Positions 53,785-60,926 of a stretch of DNA of 64,000 nt are shown piece by piece. The notes beneath the pieces are model-generated. The model worked only from the letters and a program-made list of their open reading frames with translations, was not told the origin of the DNA and made no database searches. Origin of the DNA: Nocardiopsis alba DSM 43377 (lineage in GTDB: Bacteria > Actinomycetota > Actinomycetes > Streptosporangiales > Streptosporangiaceae); contig NZ_ANAC01000007.1 in the NCBI RefSeq assembly GCF_000341225.1, forward strand, positions 248,001 through 312,000, read 5' to 3'. The position numbers were made by a program, and so were the translations under genes. Every line of letters starts with the position of its first letter. The first letter of the stretch is position 1.

Positions 53785-53985
53785 ATGGGGTCGGTGGCCC
53801 TGCGCCGGACGATGCCGTCCCTGTACGTCTTCGCGTTCTGTTACGGAGCGCTGGTGTGCGCGGCCTTCCCCCTGGCCGGGCTCGGCGGCCCGGTCCTGGT
53901 GTGGGCGGGCTACGCGGTGGCCGTCACCGGCCTGGCCCTCGGCCAGACGGTCGCCCTCTGGCGGGCGACCTCCGGGAGGGGGTGA
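53785..53985 (+). CDS. small two-helix membrane protein
   Basis: Encodes about 66 aa from ATG 53785. Two hydrophobic segments (SLYVFAFCYGALVCAAF and VLVWAGYAVAVTGLALG) suggest two membrane helices. No family was recognised. Upstream TTG and GTG codons in frame could extend the N-terminus. It is divergent from the sirtuin gene. Confidence 0.4.
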   Translation: MGSVALRRTMPSLYVFAFCYGALVCAAFPLAGLGGPVLVWAGYAVAVTGLALGQTVALWRATSGRG

Positions 53986-53995
53986 GACGGAGGGG

Positions 53996-54196
53996 TCAGC
54001 CTCGGCAGACCGCTTCCGTGCTCCGTCCTCCATCGCCCTGACGCAGGCAGTCGACCAGGCAGCGGGCGGTGGCCAGGAGACGATCGCGGTCGTGCGCGCC
54101 CTCCCCCGGGGAGGGCGCCGAGCGCAGCGCCTCGTGGGCCGCGGCGAGCGCCCCGGCCAGGGCGATACGCGCCAGCGTCCGGTGTCGGTCGTTCAT
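53996..54196 (-). CDS. small Cys-containing protein under a CsoR-like site
   Basis: Encodes 66 aa, helical, with cysteines in ARCLVDCLRQ and near the C-terminus. No family was recognised; it is not itself a CsoR-type repressor. Its start lies about 70 bases downstream of a perfect CsoR/CstR-type palindrome. A role in metal or sulfide response is possible but only inferred from that site. Confidence 0.45.
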   Translation of the reverse strand: MNDRHRTLARIALAGALAAAHEALRSAPSPGEGAHDRDRLLATARCLVDCLRQGDGGRSTEAVCRG

Positions 54197-54263
54197 CGCG
54201 GTCCCCGACCTTCCCTCGCGTGCGGTGCATCCGGCCCCTCGGCGAGGGACCCTGGACCGAAAG

Positions 54264-54280
54264 ATACCCCAAGGGGGTAT
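54264..54280. promoter_or_regulatory. CsoR/CstR-type operator ATACCCC-AAG-GGGGTAT
   Basis: A perfect 7-3-7 palindrome matching the C-tract/G-tract operators of copper (CsoR) or persulfide (CstR) repressors. On the minus strand it overlaps a TATCTT hexamer that could be the -10 of the 66-aa gene. Confidence 0.65.
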
Positions 54281-54313
54281 ATGATGGCCAGGGTGGCGCC
54301 GAGGGAACGGAAC

Positions 54314-54342
54314 GGCGGACCCGGTCTCGCCTCGGGTCCGCC
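54314..54342 (-). terminator. terminator of the PIG-L gene
   Basis: GGCGGACCCG (54314-54323) pairs perfectly with CGGGTCCGCC (54333-54342), eight bases past the stop. Confidence 0.78.
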
Positions 54343-54349
54343 GCCCGGC

Positions 54350-55057
54350 TCAAGCGGTGTTCACGACCCTGAACACCTCGGCCAGGGAGCCCTCGGGAAG
54401 GCCCGCCCCGGCCGCGTTGGCACCCATCCACTCGCGCAGCATGGGTTCGAGTTCGGCGATGTCGGAGATCTGGCTCTCGTGCGCGGCCAGCGCGGCCACC
54501 TTCCGCTCGAAGACCTCCGTGATGTCCGTGTGGTGACCGGGGCCGCCGATGACCCAGACCTCGGGGACGGTCCACGGGGCCAGCCCCTCCTCGGCGAGCA
54601 GCTCCCGGTGCGCGTGCGGGTTGCGCGCGTCCGGGAAGACCGCGTTCATCGCGGCCTCGCCGGTGGCCATGTGGTCGGGGTGGCTGGCGGCGACGCTGTC
54701 CCAGTCGCGCTCCGGGGAGGGGATGATCACGCGCTGGGGGCGGACCTGACGGATCACCCGGGAGATGTCGCGGCGCAGGTCCAACGTGGCCTCCACGCGA
54801 CCGTCCGGATACCCGAGGAAGCGTACGTCCTTCACCCCCACCTCGGCGGCGGCCCGTCTCTGCTCCTCACGCCGCATGGCCCCGATCTCCGCGCTGTCCA
54901 GGGTCAGCTCGTCCCCGCCGGCCTCGCCGTCGGTGACCATCAGGTACACCACCTCGGTACCGGCGTCGGTCCACAGGGCGACCGTGCCGGCGCAGGAGAA
55001 GTCGGCGTCGTCGGGGTGGGCCATGACCACCAGGGCGCGTTCGGGTGTGTCGGTCAA
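54350..55057 (-). CDS. PIG-L family deacetylase
   Basis: Encodes 235 aa. A zinc-dependent N-acetyl-sugar deacetylase fold (LmbE/MshB/BshB branch). Zinc motif AHPDD (His14, Asp16, Asp17) and the later SHPDHMATG are intact. Candidates include mycothiol-pathway amidase activity or deacetylation of other glycosides. The start is TTG, with AAGGAG six bases upstream. It is on the same strand as the methyltransferase gene upstream, 116 bases away. Confidence 0.86.
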   Translation of the reverse strand: MTDTPERALVVMAHPDDADFSCAGTVALWTDAGTEVVYLMVTDGEAGGDELTLDSAEIGAMRREEQRRAAAEVGVKDVRFLGYPDGRVEATLDLRRDISRVIRQVRPQRVIIPSPERDWDSVAASHPDHMATGEAAMNAVFPDARNPHAHRELLAEEGLAPWTVPEVWVIGGPGHHTDITEVFERKVAALAAHESQISDIAELEPMLREWMGANAAGAGLPEGSLAEVFRVVNTA

Positions 55058-55173
55058 GGCGGGCTCCTTCCATCATGGGAGGACCCGCGGGACCGGGTCC
55101 ATACCCACATTACGGACCCCGGCCCCGTTCACGCCTCCGGTTTTCCGTCACGTCGGGGACGGTCCCTGCCGAC

Positions 55174-55977
55174 TCAGGGCTTGCGGGCCACGGCGGCGTA
55201 CATGTCGGTGTCCGGGGCGGTGCCGAGGTCCAGGGGGTCGGGGCGCCACGAGGGGCAGGGGACCACACCGGGATCGAGCAGGTCCAGCCCCTCGAAGTAG
55301 GAGGCGAACCCCTCTCGCGTGTGGCCCCGGTAGGCCAGGGCGGCCTCCTTGTTCCACTCGTCCAGGGCCTCCATCGCGCTCCCCCGCTCGGGCAGGACCG
55401 CGTCGGCCACCATCAGCAGACTCCCGGAGGGCAGGGCGTCCATGTAGGCATGGACGATCTCGCGCGCCTCCTCCAACGTGGGCACATGTCCCAGGGTTCC
55501 GATGATCGACACCCCGATCGGCCGGTCGAGCCCGAGGAGCGCCTCGACCTCGGCCAGGATCCGTCCGGTGTCGCGGAGGTCGGCGTCGACGAACTCGGTG
55601 GCCCCCTCGGGGGTTCCGTCCAGCAGGGCGCGGGCGTGGGCGAGCACCATGGGGTCGTTGTCGACGTAGACCACCCGGGATTCGGGCGCGGAGGCCTGCG
55701 CGATCTCGTGGGTGTTCTGCTGGGTGGGCAGCCCCGTGCCGATGTCCAGGAACCGGCGCACGCCCTCCTCCCGGACCAGATGGGTGACGGCCCGGCCGAG
55801 GAAGGCCCGACCGGCGCGCGCGTCGACGGCGATCTTGGGGTGGATGGCCAGGATCTGGTCGCCGAGCGCGCGATCGACCGGATAGTTGTCCTTGCCGCCG
55901 AGCCAGTGGTTCCACACCCGCGCCGAGTGCGGGGCGGTGACGTCGACGCCTTCGGGGACTGTGGAGGTGTGGTCCAT
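55174..55977 (-). CDS. SAM-dependent methyltransferase (DUF574/Methyltransf_19)
   Basis: Encodes 267 aa. It matches the actinobacterial Methyltransf_19 (DUF574) family: ARVWNHWLGGKDNYPVDRAL at the N-terminus, FLDIGTGLPTQQNTHEIA for SAM binding, VVYVDNDPMVLAHARALL and a C-terminal YFEGLDLLDPGVV. Streptomycetes carry many paralogues. Substrates are unknown, though links to developmental genes are known. The start is ATG 55977. Confidence 0.88.
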   Translation of the reverse strand: MDHTSTVPEGVDVTAPHSARVWNHWLGGKDNYPVDRALGDQILAIHPKIAVDARAGRAFLGRAVTHLVREEGVRRFLDIGTGLPTQQNTHEIAQASAPESRVVYVDNDPMVLAHARALLDGTPEGATEFVDADLRDTGRILAEVEALLGLDRPIGVSIIGTLGHVPTLEEAREIVHAYMDALPSGSLLMVADAVLPERGSAMEALDEWNKEAALAYRGHTREGFASYFEGLDLLDPGVVPCPSWRPDPLDLGTAPDTDMYAAVARKP

Positions 55978-56049
55978 GGGGATCCGTTCCGGAACGAGGG
56001 GGGAGGCCAGTCTGGCGTGGATCCGCCTCGCGCGAAAGCCCCGAAGGTC

Positions 56050-56083
56050 CCGGTGTCCCGGGGGAGAGGCCCCGGGACACCGG
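56050..56083 (-). terminator. terminator of pyc
   Basis: A perfect 14-bp stem: CCGGTGTCCCGGGG (56050-56063) with CCCCGGGACACCGG (56070-56083), just past the stop. Confidence 0.88.
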
Positions 56084-56090
56084 CGAGGGA

Positions 56091-59000
56091 TCAGCCCAAC
56101 CGGACGATCAGGTCGCCGCCCTCGACGCGACGGACCCCGTCGATCGCCACCCGGGCGATCACACCGTCGCGGGGCGCGGTGATCGAGGCCTCCATCTTCA
56201 TCGCCTCGATGGTGGCGACGGTGTCGCCCGCGCCGACCACGTCGCCCTCGGACACCACCGGCGTGACCACCCCGGCGAAGGGCGCCGCCACCTGCGAGGG
56301 ATCGTCACGGTCGGCCTTCTCCGCCTCGCTCACGTTGGAGGTCAGCGACCGGTCCCGGATGTGCAGCGGACGCAGCTGGTCGTTGAGCGTGGTCATCACG
56401 GTGCGCATGCCGCGCTCGTCCGGCTCGCTCACCGCCTGGAGCCCGATGAGCAGACGCACGCCCGGCTCCAGGTCGACGACGTGCTCCTCGCCCTCCTGGA
56501 GCCCGTAGAAGAAGTCCCGGCTGTCGAGCACGCTGGTGTCGCCGTAGGACGCGCGGTGCGCCTCGAACTCCCTGGTCGGGCCCGCGAACAGCAGTCGGTT
56601 CAGGGTCGACCGGGGCTCCTCGACCAGACCGGCGCGGTCGGTCTCGCTCAGCTCCGCCGTCTCCCTGGGTCCGCCGCGTCCGCGCAGCGCCTTGGTCCGG
56701 AACGGTTCGGGCCACTCGCCCGGGGGGACCCCCAGCTCGCCGTGGAGGAAGCCCACCACCGAGTCGGGGACGTCGAACCGGTCCGGGGCCTCCTCGAACT
56801 TCTCCGGGGACACCCCCGCCCCCACCAGGTGCAGGGCCAGGTCTCCCACCACCTTGGAGGAGGGCGTCACCTTCACCAGGCGGCCCAGCATGCGGTCGGC
56901 CGCCGCGTACATCGCCTCGATCTCCTCGAAACGGTCGCCCAACCCCAACGCGATCGCCTGGGTGCGCAGGTTGGAGAGCTGGCCGCCGGGGATCTCGTGG
57001 TGGTAGACCCGCCCGGTGGGCGAGGCCAGGCCCGCCTCGAAGGGCGCGTAGACGCGGCGGACCGCCTCCCAGTACGGTTCGAGCTCGTTGACCGCGTCCA
57101 GGGACAGCCCGGTCGGGGTCTCGGAGTGGTCGAAGGCGGCCACGATCGCCGACAGGGACGGCTGCGACGTGGTGCCCGACATCGACGCCACCGCCCCGTC
57201 CACCGCGTCCGCGCCCGCCTGGACCGCCGAGAGGTAGGTGGCGAGCTGACCGCCCGCGGTGTCGTGGGTGTGCACGTGGACGGGCAGGTCGAACTCCTGC
57301 CGCAACGCCGTGACCAGGCGTCGGGCCGCCGGGGCGCGCAACAGACCGGCCATGTCCTTGATCGCGAGCACGTGCGCGCCCGCGTCCACGATCCGCTCGG
57401 CCAGCCTCAGGTAGTAGTCGAGGGTGTACAGCCGCTCGGAGGGGTCGGACAGGTCGGCCGTGTAGCACAGGGCGACCTCGGCGACCCCGGTGCCGGTCTC
57501 CCGCACCGCGTCGATGGCGGGCCGCATCTGGTCGACGTCGTTGAGGGCGTCGAAGATCCGGAACACGTCCACACCGGTCGCCGCGGCCTGGCGGACGAAG
57601 GCGTCGGTCACCTCGGTGGGGTAGGGCGTGTAGCCGACCGTGTTACGGCCGCGCAGCAGCATCTGGAGACAGATGTTGGGCACCGCCTCGCGCAGCGCCG
57701 CCAGCCGGTCCCACGGGTCCTCGGCGAGGAAGCGCAGCGCCACGTCGTAGGTGGCCCCGCCCCAGCACTCCAGGGAGAGCAGTTCGGGCAGGGTGTGGGC
57801 GACGGCGGGGGCGGCGGCGAGCAGGTCGCGGGTCCGGACCCGGGTGGCGAGCAGGGACTGGTGGGCGTCGCGGAAGGTGGTGTCGGTGACCCCCAGGGTG
57901 GGGGACTCGCGCAGGTGACGGGCGAACCCCTCCGGCCCCAGCTCGTCCAGGAGCTGCTTGGAACCGGCGGGCGGTGTGCCCTGGGGGACGTCGGGGAGCT
58001 TGGTGGCGGGGTCGATCAACGAGGGGCGCGGGCCGTGCGGCTCGTTCACCGTCACGTCGGCCAGGTAGGTGAGCAGTCGGGTGCCCCGGTCCGCGGAGGG
58101 GCGGGCCGTGAGCAGGTGGGGGCGTTCCTCGATGAAGGAGGTGGTGGCCCGGCCGGCCCGGAAGTCCTCGTCCTCCAGTACCGCCTGGAGGAAGGGGATG
58201 TTGGTGGAGATGCCCCGGATGCGGAACTCGGCCACGGCGCGACGGGCCCGCCGGACCGCGGTGTCGAAGTCGCGGCCTCGACAGGTGAGCTTGACCAGGA
58301 GGGAGTCGAAGTAGGCGCTGACCTCCGAACCGGCCGCGGCGGTCCCGCCGTCCAGCCGGATGCCCGAGCCGCCGGGGGAGCGGTAGGCGCTGATCGTCCC
58401 GGTGTCGGGACGGAAGCCGTCGGCGGGGTCCTCGGTGGTGATCCGGCACTGGAGGGCGGCGCCGTGCACGACGATGTCCTCCTGGGACAGACCCAGGTCG
58501 GCCAGGCTCTCCCCGGCGGCGATCCGGATCTGGGCCTGCACGAGGTCGACGTCGGTGACCTCCTCGGTGACGGTGTGCTCCACCTGGATGCGGGGGTTCA
58601 TCTCGATGAACACGTGCCGGCCGTCCCGGCCGACCAGGAACTCCACCGTGCCGGCGTTGCGGTAGCCGATCTCCTCGGCCAGGCGCACCGCGTCCCGGCA
58701 CATGCGTTCGCGGAGTTCGGGGTCCAGCCCGGGGGCCGGGGCCAGCTCCACGACCTTCTGGTGACGCCGCTGGACCGAACAGTCCCGTTCGTACAGGTGG
58801 ATGACCTCGCCCCGACCGTCGGCGAGGATCTGCACCTCGATGTGGCGGGGGTCGACCACGGCCCGCTCCAGGAAGACCGTCGGGTCGCCGAAGGCCGTCT
58901 CCGCCTCGCGCATGGCGGCCTCGATCGACGCCCGCAGGGTTCCGGGGGAGTCGACCCGGCGCATGCCGCGGCCGCCGCCTCCGGCCACGGCCTTGACGAA

Positions 59001-59465
59001 GAGGGGGAAACCGATCTCGGAGGAGGCGGCCACCAGGGCGTCGAGGTCGGTGGAGGGGTCGGAGGAGTCCAGGACCGGGATCCCGGCTCTCCGGGCCGCG
59101 GCGATGGCCCCGGTCTTGTCGCCGGTCAGTTCCAGGACCTCGGCGGGCGGCCCGACGAAGGTGATGCCCGCCTCCGCGCACGCCCGGGCCAGCCCCGGGT
59201 TCTCGGAGAGGAAGCCGTAACCGGGGTAGACGGCGTCGGCCCCGGACTCCACGGCGGCGCGCACGATCTCCTCGGCCGAGAGGTAGGCGCGGACCGGATG
59301 CCCCGGCTCCCCGATCTGATAGGCCTCGTCGGCCTTGAGCCGGTGGAGGGAGTTGCGGTCCTCGTGGGGGAAGACCGCGACGGTCCTGGCCCCCAGTTCG
59401 TGACCCGCGCGCAGGGCACGGATCGCGATCTCGCCGCGGTTGGCCACCAGTACCTTCTGGAACAT
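56091..59465 (-). CDS. pyc: pyruvate carboxylase
   Basis: Encodes 1124 aa. Carboxylates pyruvate to oxaloacetate with ATP and bicarbonate, refilling the TCA cycle. In order: biotin carboxylase (FQKVLVANRGEIAIRALRAG; KAVAGGGGRGMR; HVFIEMNPRIQVEHTVTEEV), carboxyltransferase (DTTFRDAHQSLLATR; AIKDMAG; HVHTHDTAGG), tetramerisation part and a biotinyl domain with EAMKMEAS (Lys1090, 35 residues from the end). ATG 59465 is chosen because AGGAGG lies eight bases upstream. Single-chain form of full length. Confidence 0.95.
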   Translation of the reverse strand: MFQKVLVANRGEIAIRALRAGHELGARTVAVFPHEDRNSLHRLKADEAYQIGEPGHPVRAYLSAEEIVRAAVESGADAVYPGYGFLSENPGLARACAEAGITFVGPPAEVLELTGDKTGAIAAARRAGIPVLDSSDPSTDLDALVAASSEIGFPLFVKAVAGGGGRGMRRVDSPGTLRASIEAAMREAETAFGDPTVFLERAVVDPRHIEVQILADGRGEVIHLYERDCSVQRRHQKVVELAPAPGLDPELRERMCRDAVRLAEEIGYRNAGTVEFLVGRDGRHVFIEMNPRIQVEHTVTEEVTDVDLVQAQIRIAAGESLADLGLSQEDIVVHGAALQCRITTEDPADGFRPDTGTISAYRSPGGSGIRLDGGTAAAGSEVSAYFDSLLVKLTCRGRDFDTAVRRARRAVAEFRIRGISTNIPFLQAVLEDEDFRAGRATTSFIEERPHLLTARPSADRGTRLLTYLADVTVNEPHGPRPSLIDPATKLPDVPQGTPPAGSKQLLDELGPEGFARHLRESPTLGVTDTTFRDAHQSLLATRVRTRDLLAAAPAVAHTLPELLSLECWGGATYDVALRFLAEDPWDRLAALREAVPNICLQMLLRGRNTVGYTPYPTEVTDAFVRQAAATGVDVFRIFDALNDVDQMRPAIDAVRETGTGVAEVALCYTADLSDPSERLYTLDYYLRLAERIVDAGAHVLAIKDMAGLLRAPAARRLVTALRQEFDLPVHVHTHDTAGGQLATYLSAVQAGADAVDGAVASMSGTTSQPSLSAIVAAFDHSETPTGLSLDAVNELEPYWEAVRRVYAPFEAGLASPTGRVYHHEIPGGQLSNLRTQAIALGLGDRFEEIEAMYAAADRMLGRLVKVTPSSKVVGDLALHLVGAGVSPEKFEEAPDRFDVPDSVVGFLHGELGVPPGEWPEPFRTKALRGRGGPRETAELSETDRAGLVEEPRSTLNRLLFAGPTREFEAHRASYGDTSVLDSRDFFYGLQEGEEHVVDLEPGVRLLIGLQAVSEPDERGMRTVMTTLNDQLRPLHIRDRSLTSNVSEAEKADRDDPSQVAAPFAGVVTPVVSEGDVVGAGDTVATIEAMKMEASITAPRDGVIARVAIDGVRRVEGGDLIVRLG

Positions 59466-59737
59466 GCCGGATGCCTCCTGAACTCGTGCGGTGCCGCCGG
59501 TTCGTCGGTCGTACGGCACCGTCGTCCACTTGTCGCACGCTCGACCAGGGTCATCGGAACCCTAACGATCCGGAACCCACCTATTTCCCCTTGGGGTGGG
59601 CTTAAGGCGGGTTCTTTTCAGGAAATACGAAGAGGCATTTCCGATTATGGAAAGAAAAAGGTTTGTTCTCTTGGGTTTTCCGCTGAGAAGAGCCCGGAGC
59701 GCCGTGCGGGCGGCCCGCCCGCACGGCGTCGAACGTC
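59466..59737. other. 272-bp gap with an AT-rich island
   Basis: No gene was found. About 59600-59690 is far less GC-rich than its surroundings and contains GGAAAT (59621-59626) with ATTTCC (59637-59642), and TTTCC with GGAAA (59638-59653). The pyc promoter probably lies here, followed by the next gene's terminator. Confidence 0.5.
59701..59727 (-). terminator. terminator of the DoxX-like gene
   Basis: GCCGTGCGGGCGG (59701-59713) pairs perfectly with CCGCCCGCACGGC (59715-59727), 10 bases past the stop. Confidence 0.82.
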
Positions 59738-60820
59738 CTACCGGTTGATGGGCGGCCCCGGGGCCCAGGAGAACCCGCGGTCGTAGAGGTAGCGCAGCTC
59801 GGGGTCGGACTCGATGACCAGGTCCAGCCCCTCGCCCACGAGGTGGATACGCCCGTCGTCCAGGACCGTCCAGGTGAGGACGAAGGTCTCCTCGGCCTCC
59901 TGTGTCAGAGGACGGTCGCCCTCCAGGGCCGGGTTCAGGGAGACCTCGATCTCATCGTCGCCGATGTGCCGATACCGACCCTCGTGGAGGACACCGTTGG
60001 CCAGGCGGAGGGTCATCGAGCGGGTCTCCTCCCGCAGGACGTACCGGCCGAAGGCGACCTCCCGCCAGCGTTCGTCCTCCACGAGCAGCGCGGCGGGTTC
60101 GGCGGTGTCCTCGACCACCCGGTGGACGCCGGACAACGGGGTCTCCTCGCTCCGGGGGGCCATCTCCTGGAACACGAGGAGCGGGCTCAGCGCGATCAGC
60201 ACCGCGATCGAGGAGAAGATCCACCGGGTGACGGCGTGCACCCTCGGCCACGGAACGGGGCGGGGGATCGAGGCCGGAGGCGTCGCACGGCCCAGGACGA
60301 AGGCGTACAGGCGCGGCAGGTCCGGCAGCAGGATGAGCGCGCAGGCGATGAGCAGGAAGAGGGCGAGCTGTTTGACCGGGACGTCGTAGAGGAGGTTCAA
60401 CAGCAGAACGGCGCCCATGGCGAAGCTCCCGAGCAGACCGCCCAGCCAGGAGGTGCGCCGCCAGATGAGCAGGACCCCCGCCAGGACCTCGACCAGCCCG
60501 GAGAGGAACTGGAAGACGGGCGCGTAGGCGACGAAGGACCACAGGAGACCCATGGGGCTCTTCTCACCGAAGGCGTAGAGCGCCGCGCTGTAGTCGAGGC
60601 CGCCCATCTGCATCAGGGTCAGCTTGCTCCACCCGTAGATCATCAGATAACCGAAGACCACGACCCTGAGCAGGCCGTGCCCCCACCACAGGAGCGTCTT
60701 CGGGATCGATACGGGGGTGGGCGCGATGGGCGGCGTGGAGGCCTCGGGGCTCGCGGGCTCGGTCGCGGCGGCGGGGGTGACCGTCCCGGGGTCCTCCGGT
60801 CCGTGGGTGTGGGTCGACAC
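59738..60820 (-). CDS. DoxX-like membrane protein with exported domain
   Basis: Encodes 360 aa. A Pro/Thr-rich N-terminus precedes four helices arranged like DoxX (LLRVVVFGYLMIYGWSKL; FLSGLVEVLAGVLLIW; GAVLLLNLLYDVP; LALFLLIACALILLPDL), then a fifth helix (IFSSIAVLIALSPLLVF). The last 130 residues form a beta-rich domain (EVAFGRYVLREET; DDEIEVSLNPAL; RIHLVGEGLDLVI). The DoxX resemblance is good but the biochemical role is open. The GTG start has AGAGG four bases upstream. Confidence 0.78.
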   Translation of the reverse strand: MSTHTHGPEDPGTVTPAAATEPASPEASTPPIAPTPVSIPKTLLWWGHGLLRVVVFGYLMIYGWSKLTLMQMGGLDYSAALYAFGEKSPMGLLWSFVAYAPVFQFLSGLVEVLAGVLLIWRRTSWLGGLLGSFAMGAVLLLNLLYDVPVKQLALFLLIACALILLPDLPRLYAFVLGRATPPASIPRPVPWPRVHAVTRWIFSSIAVLIALSPLLVFQEMAPRSEETPLSGVHRVVEDTAEPAALLVEDERWREVAFGRYVLREETRSMTLRLANGVLHEGRYRHIGDDEIEVSLNPALEGDRPLTQEAEETFVLTWTVLDDGRIHLVGEGLDLVIESDPELRYLYDRGFSWAPGPPINR

Positions 60821-60849
60821 GGATCCTCTTCTGGTCGGATTCGGGGGAT

Positions 60850-60871
60850 GGGCGGGTGACGCCGCCCGCCC
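60850..60871 (-). terminator. hairpin between the Rph-like and DoxX-like genes
   Basis: GGGCGGG (60850-60856) and CCCGCCC (60865-60871) form a 7-bp stem, 56 bases after the stop of the Rph-like gene. Confidence 0.42.
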
Positions 60872-60926
60872 CGTTCGACGTTACCGACGGGTTCGCGGTT
60901 CCCGACGCCCCTGACCGGAACCGGCC

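Noticed and set aside
56361-59786. Plus-strand open frame of about 1140 codons opposite pyc
   Set aside because: Antisense shadow of pyruvate carboxylase; low-complexity Gly/Val/Gln/Arg with no family motif.
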